The notes under the pieces are model-generated. The model was not told where the DNA came from and searched no databases. It saw only the letters and a program-made list of their open reading frames with translations. A program made the position numbers and the translations under genes. Positions 47,997 to 60,682 of a stretch of DNA of 64,000 bases are shown in pieces. Within the stretch, counting starts at the first letter, position 1; the number at the start of each line of letters is the position of its first letter. Origin of the DNA: Costus lasius (Eukaryota > Streptophyta > Magnoliopsida > Zingiberales > Costaceae); the NCBI GenBank assembly GCA_027563935.2, contig CM050454.1:26409501-26473500 (forward strand), written 5' to 3'.

Positions 47997-49667
47997 GTGG
48001 TATCAGAGGGACTTGCAAGACTCGAACGATGTTTTATGCTTTTCTTTCATGCTCACATGCCATATCTCTATTTTCGAAAAATAGCATAATGCATGGCAAA
48101 CGATTTTTCTAAGTAGGAAAAATTAGGGTTTCTTGTTTCTATCATCCTCTCAATCTCTTTTGGAATTTTGGACTATTTTTCTTGTCTGATTTAAAGATCA
48201 AAGGCGCACGTAGTTTTGTCAAGTAGGACGGGTATTGTGTCTTCGGACTGGCCAAGTCTCTTGATCTGACAAAATTGCCAGCCGAAAGGATCTCTGAAAT
48301 CATCTTGAAAAATAAATCGCAATTAACCAAAAGATTTGTGAGAAGAAGATGAGAAAAAGAGACTGGTTTTAATGAAAAAGTAAAATTTCAGATTTTATGT
48401 TTTTCATGAGCATGTAGAATTGCATGAGTAAATACCTTGATTGTGCATGATGTTGTGGTCGTATGTCAAGCCCCCTAGCATGCCTGTGATGTATCCTTGT
48501 GAGGCCTGCGTGCCGCTTTTCTTTTTGCTTTTAACTAAGAAGAAAATTAGGGTGGCGCATCTACTTGGAGCAAGGTGCATGCTTGCTTGGTTGCGCATCC
48601 TTGCCTGATGGCGCAACAAGCTTCAAAGGTGGCACATCCTTGCATGGGGGCGCAAGTTAGGGTTTGGCCGAGCCTTGTGCTTGTGTGCTATCCCTCTTGT
48701 GGCTTGCTAGATGGTGCACCTTCTTTGGAGGAAGACCATGGCATTGGCCGAACCTTGTGGGTGTACCCCTAGGGTTTGAGAGCTAAACCATGGGAAAATG
48801 ACCTTGGAGCCAACCTTGAAGATATAGCTAGAGGTCGGCTAGGCTAGGTCTAATTTTGGGGCTTGAATCCTAGGTCAAGAGTTGAACCCCTTTTTGGCAT
48901 GGATTGGTTCAATGTGTTGAATGGGCTATGATCACATCATCCTTTTATTGCTTTCTTTACAAAAGCTAAAGCATGCCTGTGATGTTTTATCGTTATGTTA
49001 TCACCATAGGATTGCATGCCTGTAATGATAGACATAAGATAAAACTGAGATGATGAGACCTTAAACAAAAACCCTCAATTAAAATATCAAGTCTAGTAGC
49101 CTTCTAACGCGTAGCCCTCACTAAGCTATCGATCAGTGGAGTTGTGAACTGTTTCCCACCCTCGTGGGACACACCCACTTATCTTTAGAAAGTGCGTGGT
49201 GGCAATGGTTTCCCCAGTCCAGTTTTAACCTGGGCGTGCCTTCGCAAGGAAACTCGTTGGCCCTGGGCATAACAGTTAGGGATGGACTTGACTAGAAGTT
49301 CACATGTGCTGGGCACATGGTGAAAGTCTAGAGGCATCGTTGAGAGGTAAGGGTTTCATGTTGTATCCAGCCCTCGCTGGACATGAAATGCCTGGACTGT
49401 CTCAATAAGGGGAATTGCTTGGAGCAATCGGCCGGCGCGCCCACCTTAGGAAACATGGGTCACTTTGTGCATCTCATCCCACCCTCGTGGGACGCGAAGC
49501 CCTGTGTGGAATGAGGATCTCATCTCACTAGGAAATCTTGGATTTCTCGATTGACTTTGTGGGTTGTCAATTCGATTAAAAATAGTGGGAGCCATGGTCA
49601 TTTAAAAGGCAAGTCCAGTTTAAATGACTCGAAGTAGTACTAATCTGCTGTTTCTTGGTTGTTGTAG
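47851..49667 (+). other. Predicted leader intron of Copia-4, with hairpins
   Basis: Donor-like GAG|GTATTT at 47851 in U5. Branch-point-like TACTAAT at 49638-49644, T-rich tract and TTGTAG ending at 49667. The gag ATG follows at 49672. The primer site and the rest of the leader fall inside. The stretch 48010-49050 has no gene; it is leader sequence with scattered GGCGCA words. Confidence 0.5.
49155..49491 (+). other. Three hairpins in Copia-4 leader
   Basis: Hairpin 1 (49155-49168): CCCAC/GTGGG, loop CCTC. Hairpin 2 (49354-49388): outer stem TTTCATG/CATGAAA, bulge TTGTAT, inner stem CCAGC/GCTGG, loop CCTC. Hairpin 3 (49478-49491): CCCAC/GTGGG, loop CCTC. They align with hairpins at the same leader positions in Copia-5, where different bases pair. 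Confidence 0.6.
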
Positions 49668-49671
49668 AACA

Positions 49672-52600
49672 ATGGCTATTAACAATAGCAGTTGGTCACT
49701 GCGATCTACCCTGGATAAGTTGGTTGGATCCAACTTACTGGATTGGTATATGAACTTGAGAATAGTGCTCAAGCTCGAGAGGAAGCTTTATGTTCTTGAG
49801 CGTCTTATTCCTGAGCCACTTCCATGCTCGGCCTCAGCGGCTGAGAGGGATGCTTATGATAAGCATCAGGTTGATACTTTGGAGGTTGCTAACCAACATG
49901 TCACTTGAATTTAAAGGGTGATATGAATCGAAGAGTGCCTCTGAAATTATTTTAATCTAAGGCAGCTCTTCGATGAATTGGTTGAGCTCAATCCTGCTAA
50001 AGTTGATATTCAGTGTGTTGAGCCGAAAGGCTTGACCAAGGAACTGAAATTAAAGATGGATATGATCAGGAATAATAGGTGCTATTCATGTGGAGGGCCA
50101 CCTCACATGTTGAAGGACATGTTGCAACTTCAGAATGAGGAGAAGAAAGGCAAGGCCTTGTCTTCATGCTCAGGTATTTATGTTACCGAAGTCAACCTTA
50201 CTACTCCTATGACATGGGTATTGGATACCGCATGTGGAGTACAAATGCAAAGGCTCAGAAAGGATAGATCGGTAAGGCCTAGAGAGATTGACCTACGGAT
50301 AGGTAACAGGGCACAAGTTGCTGCTGTTGCTGTAGGAGTTTTTCTCCCTGCCTTCTGGACTTCAGTTAAAGCTAGACAATTACTATTATGTACCTTCCCT
50401 TACCAAAACATTGAATCCACTCCTTGCTTGGCAAAGAAAGGATTTAGGTTTGAAATAAAAGAGAACTTATGTTCTTTTTCTTTTGCAAACATGTTTTATG
50501 GGAAGGGTACTTTGTGCAATAGTCCGCATGTCTTGGACATGGTTAGCTCTATTTGTAACATAAATATTAAAAGGACCAAACTGAGTGGTTCAGTTGGTGC
50601 TTTCCTACAGCATTGTCGATTAGCCCATATAAACAAGAATCGCATTCGACAACTCCATGCAAATGGGTTGCTAGATTCGAGTTCCTTGGAGGAACTTGAT
50701 ACATGTGAGACTTGTTTATTAGGGAAAATGACAAAGACGCCCTTCACCAAGATTGGTGAGAGGGCAGGAGGTTTGTTGGATCTCATACATAGTGATGTGT
50801 GTGGGCTATTCAATAAACAAGCCAAAGGAGGGTATAACTACTTCATCACATTTACTGATGACTTCAGTAGATATGGTTATGTCTACATGATGAGACATGA
50901 AGTAGAGAACCAGCTTGGTAGATCCTTTAAGAATCTTCGATCAGATCGTGATGGAGAGCACCTGAGCAGTGTATTCTTTGACTATCTGAGTAAGTGTGGG
51001 ATCCTATCCCAACTCACTCCTCCTAGAGCACCTCGGTAGAATGGTGTATCTGAAAGGAGAAATCGAACCTTGTTGGACATAGTTCGGTCTATGATGAGTC
51101 ATGCAACTCTACCTCCCTCATTCTGGGGACATGCACTTGAAAAAGCTTCTCTAATACTGAATAATGTTCCATCTAAGAGTGTCTCAAAGATTTCATACGA
51201 GGTACGGAATGGGAGACGCCCTAATCTCACTTTTATCAGGATCTAGGGATGTGAGGCTTATGTCAAACGTCAGGATTCTAGCAAGCTAGAACCTAGATCT
51301 GATAAGTGTATGTTTGTAGGGTACCCTAAGGAGACTAAGGGTTACTACTTCTATATTCCCACCGAGAACAAAGTTTTTGTTGCTCAGGGTGCGGTCTTTC
51401 TAGAGAAAGAATTTCTCATGAAAGAAGTTAGTGGGAGGAAGTTTGACTTGGACAAGGTCCAAGTGCAACCACAAGACATAGAGATGGGAACCTGAGCCAC
51501 CTGCACCGGTTGCTAGGCAGCCTGAGGCTCAGACACAGGCCCCATGTAGGTCTGGGAGGTTTCGTCGTACACCTGAGAGATATGGATCGCTGCCGACCCA
51601 ACACGACAGGATCTTCATCATGGAGGATGAACCCAGGACTTATGATGAGGCGGTCAGTGGACCGGACTCTGAGAGATGGCTTGAGGCCATGCAATCCGAG
51701 ATGGATTCCATGTCGGCTAACCAAGTCTGGGATTTGGTTGAGCTGCCTGATGGGGTAAAACCCATAGGGTGTAAATGGGTCTTCAAGAGGAAGATAGGCA
51801 TGGATGGCAAAATAGTTACCTATAAGGGTAGACTAGTGGCTAAAGGATTTAAACAAGTCCACGGGGTGGACTATGATGAAACCTTCTCGCCAGTTGCCAT
51901 GATCAAATCCATTCGGATTCTGCTTGCTATAGCTGCATGTCATGAGATATGGCAGATGGATGTGAAGACAGCGTTCCTTAACAGGAAGCTAACTAAGGAT
52001 GTGTATATGACACAACCTAATGACTTCATCCATCCTGCAGATACTAGTAAAGTCTGCAGGCTAAAGAAATCCATTTATGGATTAAAGCAAGCATCTCGAA
52101 GTTAGAATCTTCAGTTTGATGAAGCTGTGAGAGATTATAGCTTTATCAAAAGCGAAGATGACGCCTGTGTATACAGAAAATTCAGTGGGAGCTTGGTGAC
52201 TTTTCTGGTCATGTATGTCGATGACATACTGCTCATCCGAAACGACATCCCTAGTCTTCAAGCTGTGAAGACATGGTGAGGGGAGTGTTTCGAGATGAAG
52301 GACTTAGGGGAGGCCGCCTATATTCTAGGCGTGAGGATCTACCGGGATAGATCCAAGAGGCTCTTGGCCCTTAGTCAGAGTACCCACATTGATAAGGTCC
52401 TGGAGAGGTTCAACTTGGAGCAATCCAAGAAGGGATACCTTCCAGTGAGACATGGCCTTACTCTCTCAAAGAACCAGTGTACCAACACAGAGCCTGAGAG
52501 AGATGACATGAGTCGAGTGTCCTATGCTTTGGTGGTGGGATCGATCATGTATGCAATGTTGTGTACTAGACCAGTTGTGGCTTATGCTGTGAGCATAACC

Positions 52601-53199
52601 AGCCGATACCAATCCAATCCTAGTTTACAGCACTGGGTGGCTGTAAAGAATATCCTTGAGTATCCTGAAAGGGACTAAGGATTTATTCTATAAAGTCTAC
52701 GGGGGACAGGAAGAACTCAGTGTGCAGGGCTTCACTGATGAGTCGTTCCAGTCTGATCCTGACGACTTCAGATCGCAGACCAGCTATTAGTTTAAGATGG
52801 TTGGAGGTGCTGTATGCTGGAAGAGCTTCAAGCAATCCACCATAGCTAATTCTACAACCGAAGCTGAGTATGTGGTTGCTTCTGAGGCAGCCAATGAAGC
52901 CGTTTGGATCAGGAAGTTCTTTTCTGAACTTTAGGTGGTTCCAAGTGCAGTGGACCCCATTGAGCTCTACTATGACAACAATGGGAACTGCACATAATAA
53001 GGAACCACGGTCTCATCAAAGGTCCAAACGCATACTCAAGAGATTTCGCCTGATCAAAGAGATCATTGATCGAGGTGATGTCAAGATTAGCAGAATTGAC
53101 ACAGAGAGCAATCTAGCAAACCCACTGACCAAGGCTTTGGCGCAGCAGAAGCATGATGGTCGTACTAGAGATATGGGGTTGAGGTTGCTCAACCTCTAG
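49672..53199 (+). pseudogene. Copia-4 gag-pol, heavily decayed
   Basis: ATG 49672; gag start with the LDWYMNLRIVLKLERKLYVLE block. TGA at 49906-49908 and loss of roughly 115 gag codons. Zinc knuckle CYSCGGPPHMLKDM lacks its last Cys. Protease LDTACG near 50222. Integrase HSDVCG and RSDRDGEH. RT region with MQMDVKTAF-like and YVDDILL-like blocks, RNase H with TEAEY. Stops at 51037-51039, 51244-51246, 52103-52105, 52277-52279, 52788-52790 and 52932-52934, with frameshifts near 51480 and 52665. Three of the stops are TAG where relatives have Trp. The natural stop is at 53197-53199, followed by the polypurine tract. Confidence 0.9.
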
Positions 53200-53220
53200 G
53201 TCTTAGTGCAAGTGGGAGAT

Positions 53221-55286
53221 TGTTGGTGTATATGCCCTAGGACCTACTTTTGGTCCATCTTTGTACTACTTGACTTTGATATTTATATATATCATTCTGG
53301 CATTGTCATTATCAATGTTTGTTTACATCTGCGCACATGTACTGACATGATAATGTCCCTGGAGATAGATTGGATCTGTGCTCAAACTATTGTCCCCAGT
53401 CGATGTACCTTAGTGGATATGGGACAGCTATGGTACTTGTGAGACTGGTATGTGAGCTGGTTAGGTACGTGGTGCTAACGCAGACACATGGGTATATCAT
53501 TGGAGGATATACTGGAAAGACCCGCTGTGAGGCTATGACTTGGTGTCATAAGTTATCCTCACAAGTGATAGGAGATGCATTAATCCCTTGACTTGAGGTC
53601 ATTGATCATTCTATATGGTTAGGGACTTTCTTTGATACAACCTAACACCTCGCCGTAGTTGGGAGGTCATAACGGTTGTCATTGAGCATGTCACGACCCA
53701 TATGAGAAGGTCAATGGACAGACATAGGATTTGCCCCTTCCTTAGGGAAGTATGATATCCATGGAGCTCCTCTATGGTTCTATGACTGAGAGTGTATGGC
53801 CATACCCAGGTAAGAACCTGTTTTAGTCATAGCCATGTGATTGGGTGAAAACAAGTGGTGACACACTTGTCCAATCGAATATCAGTCCGGCAAAGAGACT
53901 GTAATGCATCTGTACCTAGTTGCGATGATGGGGATGTCGATGTCGATATCCATTCCGATGACTTGGGTAGTAGTGATGCACTGCTAGGTGCCACTCACTG
54001 CTTGTGGTGACATTTGGTCAGCACTGCCAACGTTAGAGGGACCTACAAGGTCGCACACCTTGATACTCGAGTTCTTGTATTGATCGGGAAGCCTTATGAT
54101 CGATTTATTGGATAACTCGGATCTATTTGGGAGATTTCATCAGCGCCAATGGGCCTAATGAGAAGGAAGAATGTTATTGGAGCCAAACTTCATTTTTGGC
54201 AGGTTGACCCGTATTTGACCATGGTTGGCCACATTTGAATTAGGGTTGCATTGGATTGGATCCAAGTGCTTAATCAACCCATGTAATGAAGTTTGGGCTA
54301 GCTCGTTATCCAATGAGGCCCGATAACAAGTTCTCATGAAGTGAGAAAAGGTTAAAAGGGTATAATGGGGACAAAACTTCTCCCCTAGGCGCCTATGGGC
54401 ATAATGGGGAGAAGTGGCGCAATTTGCTTCATTAGGAAGCTTTAGGCGCCTTGCCCCTCTACCTTGGATGGTATGCTTGCTTCTATGGCAAGTCTTGGGG
54501 CTGATATGGCTTGATAGACTTCTTTGGAAGGTCTCATGCGCATATGGATAATTAGGAGAGGTTTATGGTAAAGTCTTGGAGACTTTCCTTACCTCAAACC
54601 CTAATTACTCTCTCCCCTTTACCCTAGCCGCCTCCTCCTTTGAGAATTGCGCCCACACCCTATTATTGCTGCCCCCTCTTGCCTCTCTATATATACATGG
54701 GTATATGCGTGAGCAAGGGATTGATTTTTGGCGTGAGCAAGAATTAGAAGGGTAAAGAGGGAGGCTTTGGCAAAAGTCTTCTCTTCCATCTTCATCCTAG
54801 TCACAAGTCTCTTCTATCCTTCTTCTCTTGGAGCAAGGACGGATAGGACTTGGTGTCTTCACCCTCTTGCCTCTTATCTTGGCGCACCTTCTCTAGGAGT
54901 TGGCGCAAGTAAGGATGAGGAATTGAAGACATGGCGGCAACATCTCCATCTTTCTTCTTCATTGGCGCTTCTACTTTAGAAGTGGCGCAAGGGTTGAAGA
55001 AAGTGCACGAAGGCTTGGATCTTCTTCCCGAGGCTAGCACCGGGTGTGGAAGAAGAGGACTCGAGGCATCCGTGTGTGTGAGACTGCAGAGGGCGCACGC
55101 TTGGGCGCCTATCACGACATCGACCTCATCTTGCTCTGAGGTATTTTCTAACTCATCGTGTCGACCCCCTTGCATGCGATCTTCACTGGGTTTTTGGGAC
55201 GGACCTGTTTCGGGGACATTCTTCCGCTGTGCAATGTATGTATGTGTCTCCGAAAAATTGTAAAATGTCCCCGGGGTTTTCCAACA
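53221..55286 (+). repeat. Copia-4 3' LTR
   Basis: 2066 bp, offset 7290 from the 5' LTR without indels. Preceded by AAGTGGGAGAT. Followed by TSD TTTTA and the rest of the Gypsy-1 LTR. Confidence 0.94.
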
Positions 55287-55291
55287 TTTTA

Positions 55292-56774
55292 TAAAATAGA
55301 GGAAATCGAAAACTAGATTACTTGAACTACGAATTGAAATACACTTAATCTATGAATTGAAAATGCTAGTAAGGATACTCACAGTGCGATCCTTGAGAAT
55401 AGATGGACCGTGACGTCCCGGTCTTCAACGGTCCTACTCTGATGGAAGGAATTGCATCATTACAAGCAAACACAGACAAACGAGATCCGCACATACCACG
55501 GATTCATATTACAAACCAAGAACTAAGGGGGAGGTTAAGCCTCACAAATTCCCTTAACACTTCAACTAGAGAGAGTGGGAAAGAAGAGGGGGGAAAGAGA
55601 TTGGCGCCAAGAAGATCTTCCAAGCCTTGCGTTTCCCTACAACAAGAACTTAGATTAGTGTAGATACAAGCTCTAGAAATCAAAGAGGGGAGAGGTGAAA
55701 GAACTTAGCCGATTAAGAGTCTTGTTGATGTTGCTCTTCATGCTAGCTGAAAGTGAAGGATCCTTTGGAGATCTTTGTTGTTGCCGAGATCAAATGATGA
55801 GGGAACTTCCTTAGGGTCTCGCCAAGAAGTGCAAATCCTTCAAGGGTGAATGCGTTGAGGGCTTGAGAAGAAGGGGGAGAAGGGAAAGGGCTCGGCCCTT
55901 TGGAGAAGAGGGGGAGGTAGAATAACTTAGGCGACACAAGCACCAATGCTAACTCAAGGTTTTTTTCATCTAGGCAACTAATTCGACAAGAGAAGAGTGT
56001 TACAATTTATAGGCTCATCATGCCATGGGCAAGGGTGACAATTCACCCTAGGCGCAATCACAAAGTTTATGGAAGACATTAATGCACAATTAAAACATTT
56101 CCTTGGTCAAATTTGAATTTCGAATTCTTTACTTTGGTGGACCTTCCTTGTGGCCGAATCCTTCTTGAGCTCCTTCCTTGTTTGCTTGGATGAAGGGGTG
56201 CCCATTTTGAATTTTGAAAAGCCTTCCTTCAAGAGCTTGGGCGGCTAGAGTTTTCCAAAGTTCGTTCCACAAATTGGGGATCTAGATGGTGATCCCTTGA
56301 TTTGTGGATCTTGATTGATCCTTGATGGCTAGGCCCATTGAAGGCTCCTCCATTGGTAAGTTGTGGGCTGGTTCTTCAATTTCGAATTCTCCCTCTTATT
56401 AGGTGGCGCCTTGGGTTGATTTGGAAGGTGAAGTTGCATTCAATTCGAGCTCCTTCAACTTGAAGTCTTTAGTTAAGTGTTGAAGTGCTTCTTTCCATAA
56501 GGGGAGCTTCGCTTTGAGTGGCTTGGCTTGAGCTTCCTAGCTTCTCTTGAGCTGGGCTTTAACCTGCCCAATTATTGACACAAAAACCAGTAGACTATTC
56601 TGGGAGATAATGCATGACCTAATAAGGAAACTATAGGGTGCCCTAAGGCTTATTCAAAGCAAATTGGAAAAGTGCAATTAAGGAAAGTGGGTGGCCTAGG
56701 AGGGAAGGCCATATCTGATGGGCTTCCTCCTGACCCTTCCAAACCTTCTAGGGGCAGGGTGGGTCTCTCCATCA
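55292..56774 (-). repeat. Gypsy-1 5' LTR, outer part
   Basis: Continues the LTR from 45930, matching 11540-13022 closely, and ends CCATCA at 56774. TSD AATAA follows at 56775-56779. Confidence 0.92.
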
Positions 56775-56779
56775 AATAA

Positions 56780-57723
56780 GCTAGCATGAACAATGACAAA
56801 AGCTAGCAGAATAATAGAAGAACTATTTCAACCACTCCAAAAGAGGCCCAAGGCATTCAAGCCCATGTACCAGGAATAAATCAGCACACAAACAAATGAG
56901 CTGCATCAACGCCAAGCAGCACAAAGAAGGAAGGCCAGCCCACGTTCCTCGCTAACCAATGTTCATCTTCAACAAAGGAAGCTTCAACGTCTACGTGCAC
57001 CTCTTAAGGAATCTCCAACGGATCCTCTTCATCGATCAAAATGGAAGGAGCAACGTCTCTTGCCAGCAACGCCTCTCGTCAGCAGTTGCTTTAGCTATAT
57101 ATGTACCTCTTATCACTACATTGTAACAGACAAGTTGTTGAAATTGAATCGTATGAAGTAGTTTTCTAGTATCTTCCTCTTCTATCGGATGTGCTACTCC
57201 TTCTCCTTCTAGGGCTGAGCCCCTTCCTCCTCTCTTCCCCTCTCCTCCATTCTCTTCTTCCTCACAAGTTCAATCTTCCAGCCGTAACAGTTCCAGATTT
57301 TTGGAATTTTCTGAGTTCGCCGCCGACGATCCACCAGCCGGATCTCCACGAGACTTCGGCCACCACTCCCCCTCCCCATGATGAAGCCACAGCCACTGGC
57401 ATCCATCCATCCGACTCTCCGATCACCGGAATCGAACTTCTGTTCGAATCCTCTGTTCTCGCCAGCATTCCTCCCACTTCCGCCTCTCATCGTCGTACGC
57501 CTCCGACCGGCCACCGCACGACCCGAAACTCCGGCCACCTGTTTGCCATCACCACATCAACTCCCAACTGTAACAGGTTCAGCGTCCGTGCATCACTGGC
57601 CGTCCGGCGAGGAGCCCTGCAACTCGCGCACCAACCCCTGTTTCCGCCCAGTTTCCGCCCTAGTCCTGCCTTTCACCATCTTCCTCCAACCGGCCACCAT
57701 CCGTCCCGAAACTCCGGCCATGC
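56780..57723 (+). repeat. N2 LTR, middle part
   Basis: Resumes the N-type LTR after Gypsy-1 (compare 1340 onward in N1), with TATA at 57095-57103 and the C-rich segment. Cut at 57723 by Copia-5 about 1 kb into the LTR. The rest is beyond the window, so I cannot tell whether N2 is a solo LTR or a full element. ORFs at 57191-57772 and 57378-57743 are in the C-rich segment and not conserved in frame. Confidence 0.87.
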
Positions 57724-59397
57724 TGTTGGGGGTATGCCCTTAAGGCTAATGTTTGAGGCTTTGGGATTGTAACAGTATCATGTATAAACTTTTATGTTTA
57801 TAAAGGCATGGTTGTTATTCAGTTTGTTACCTTGTCTGCTGTAATAAGTGTACTTCTGAATAATGTCTCATAGCTGTTCAGCTAGGCTGACATGAAGTAA
57901 AGTCCTTAGTCGAGATATCTTGGTGAACATGAGACAACCTTGATATGATTGAGACTAATATGTGTTCTAATCTTATAGGATGCTTCGAGCATGGAATAAG
58001 ATGTAGACTCATGGGTACATTGGATGTACTGGACAGACCCTACTAGGATATTCAATTGCTTGTCACAATGTGAATATTCCTTGATTGCGACAAGTGGCAC
58101 ATTTCCTCTGACTTGAGATCACTTGTGTTTTCTAAATGATGATTGTCATTGTTTTGAGGTAGTTCAATATCATTTGAAACATAATGGTTATAGACTATCT
58201 TGGATGGTGAGCTTGAGTCAGGTTAGGGCACTAGTGATAGACATAGGATTGCCGTCTCCTTGTTTAAGGAGTGTGATGTTCTAAAGGGGCCCCCTGGATG
58301 AGATGATTGAGAATAGTGTATGGCCATACCCAGATGACTATGTTCATCTGATCTAATCATGCTCATCATATTGGAGTTACAAGCTTGACACGCTTGTCCA
58401 ATAAGAACATCCAGTGGCAAAGGAAATATGCATGCCTTGTGAGTTGATTCACACTTGTGCTGTGGTTTGGGTGTAGTCTTGGAAGACTCTTTTCTTTATA
58501 TCGGGAGACAGTGATGTGTTGCTAGATACCCCTCACTGATCGTGATAACGTGAGTTATCGTTACCGACATTTAAAGAAAACCCTCAGGGTCGCACAATTT
58601 GATGATATGGCTTACTTAAGTCAGATCGTGTGGACTGAATTGTTCAGGTTCAGTTTAAAGGGATTTAATCTCTGATTGTAAGTGAGATCTGGTCTGATCA
58701 TGTTTGATTGATTAGGGCTTAAGATCGGTAAGCTTCGATTGAGAGAATGGATGCTGGATCGGTGAGATCAAGAGCATCAGGAGATCAACGGTTAGATCTG
58801 GAGCCTTAGGGTTTAATTTGGTCTAGACCATGTCGCTTGACTTATTTGGTCTTTGAACCAGACCAACATGAACCGGCTCATAAATGAGCGCATGGTTCAA
58901 AAGTGAAGTGGTTTTGCGAATGGGTAAACCCATGATCGCATGAAGAGAAGTGGCATGCTATTTTTAGATAGCACTTCTCTTACGTGACCACATCTCACGT
59001 TCACGCCTCTCCTCTCTTCGTTCGTCGCCTTGTCTCTTGCTCTTGACGAGAGAACATTCGGGTGGTGAAGAGTTTGACGAGAAGAGGAGAAAAAATCGCC
59101 AAGCCAAGACATCTCTTCCCTTCCACTCGACAAGGACATCTTTGGGCCTTGCTAGCACAAGGATCGCAAGGAGGAGTAGGCGACATCAATTGTGTGCGTC
59201 ACCTCTGGAGAAGATCCAGTTCGGTCTTTGCTTCCAAGGCGCCATCTAGAAATGGCTATGGTATGATCCTTCTCTATATGCAATTGGGTCATTTTTGTTA
59301 ATCATACAGCATGCAAGATCTAGAAACCCCCTTTCCGCTGCCTTCATTCCCATATGCGCCTATGAGATAGGGTTTCGCCCCCTTGTGGGGACCTTCA
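57724..59397 (+). repeat. Copia-5 5' LTR
   Basis: 1674 bp, TGTTGGGG...CCTTCA. CTATTTTTAG at 58958-58967 within a short inverted repeat is the likely TATA region; ACGTGAC-type words follow at about 58981. ATG GCT ATG (59252-59260) then GTATGATC. Confidence 0.93.
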
Positions 59398-59399
59398 AT

Positions 59400-59412
59400 T
59401 GGTATCAGAGCC
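59400..59412 (+). other. Copia-5 primer binding site
   Basis: TGGTATCAGAGCC, complementary to initiator tRNA-Met, two bases after the LTR end. Confidence 0.92.
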
Positions 59413-60297
59413 ATGGTTAACGCATGTTTTATGATTGCTTAAGCCATTTTGTGATCCTTGTTTGCGAACTCATGATTAGATCTAAGGTTACATGCGATAC
59501 ATCTTGTATATGTTAGTTGGCGAAAATGCATTGCATAGTTTCTCCTTTGCGCATGTATGTGGCGCATCTAATGTTTTTCTCAAAACTATATTACATGCGC
59601 GATTCACACTAGATCTAAGCTGTCCCTGCTATAAACCCTTAGACAGGTTGATGGGGTTGAAGTCATCCTCTAGGATAGATCCAATAGTCTGATCAGACCC
59701 TCTGACAGCCTAGATGGGTCGACCAGATGGCACCCATGCGCAAGCATGAGGTGGCTATAGGTCGACTGCATCACAGGCGTGTAGCGAGGTCTGGTTGAGA
59801 CAACTGGTGAACGCATATGAGTTAGGCCCGGGTTCACACCCGCTTGCCAGAACTCATGATGGTTGTTCAGCCCTTGGCGCATGCATAGTTGACCACTGGG
59901 TCGACTCAAGTCAGTTAGGACTTGGTGCATGCAAGGGCAGTGGATCTGACTAGACATAATGAGTGGATCCCTATCAATGGACCGTTGTAAGGTTGTAGGG
60001 CACATAAGGAAAAATAAAATTGATCTCAATGGGGTTTTTCAAAAAATTTTATTTTTCATGATTGGATCAAATGATGTATGATGCCATATGCATGTTTATT
60101 TATTCTTATGTGGGCTGCCCATGTTAAATGTGTGCTGTGCTGGGGCCTGCGTGCCTGGAAATTATTTTGTAAATTAATTTTTAATTGTGATCTGCGCATC
60201 ACCTTGTACTTAATTTATAAAATGTAATTGACCTGCGTGTCAATCTTGTCTAGATAGATTAATTTGTAAGTTAATCAGACAAGAGCACAGAGCACAC

Positions 60298-60357
60298 TTG
60301 GCAGAGGCGCATGCAGCAGTGGCTTGACCAGGTGGGAGGTCCAGGGTTCGACTCTGG
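60298..60357 (+). other. tRNA-like module in Copia-5 leader
   Basis: A TGGCAGAGGCGC word (weak A box) near 60299 and a T-arm-like stem-loop at 60341-60357 (stem CCAGG/TCTGG, loop GTTCGAC). The spacing is close to that of a tRNA or a tRNA-derived SINE head. Confidence 0.45.
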
Positions 60358-60682
60358 GACCAGGCGCATTTTCACTCGTGGGCGCACCTCAGCTGCAAAT
60401 GGCGCTTAGGCCCTGGTTTGGGCCAGATGAGCAGCAAAAGCCCCATGAAGAAAAGCAAGTGAAGACTTAAGTTCTTAAGGTCTTACTAGGGCTATGGGCT
60501 TTTACCACATAAGATCCATGCTTTCTTTTATTGTTTAAATAAGTAGAACAGCATGATTTATTTATCTTCAGTTATCACCATAGGAATTGCATGATAGTGA
60601 TGAAGATAAAAGACCGTTAAAATCCAGCGCTAAAATATCAAGCTCGTAAGCCTTCTGACGCGAAACCTCACTGTTCTGATTA

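Larger units (their letters stand above)
45931..55286 (+). mobile_element. Copia-4: Ty1/copia of a second family, coding region decayed
   Basis: 9356 bp with TSD TTTTA (45926-45930 and 55287-55291) and two 2066-bp LTRs that differ at about 15 positions by eye. The family differs from Copia-1/2/3/5 in LTR sequence but shares leader layout and protein order. Gag has lost its middle and pol has many stops and shifts, far more damage than the LTR divergence predicts. It was probably copied in trans from an already defective template. Confidence 0.93.
11406..56774 (-). mobile_element. Gypsy-1: chromovirus-type Ty3/gypsy, split by three copia insertions
   Basis: A minus-strand element bounded by TSD AATAA (11401-11405 and 56775-56779). 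The 3' LTR is 11406-13022; the 5' LTR is 45798-45930 plus 55292-56774. Coding runs right to left in pieces: 45616-43237 (gag, protease, RT start), 34140-32508 (RT end, RNase H, integrase) and 13552-12944 (integrase end, chromodomain-like tail). Copia-4, Copia-3 and the Copia-2 locus separate these parts. LTRs differ at about 20 of 1617 positions by eye. Domain order PR-RT-RH-IN, the chromodomain-like tail and a pol frame running into the LTR suggest a chromovirus, perhaps CRM-like; the clade is an inference. Confidence 0.9.
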
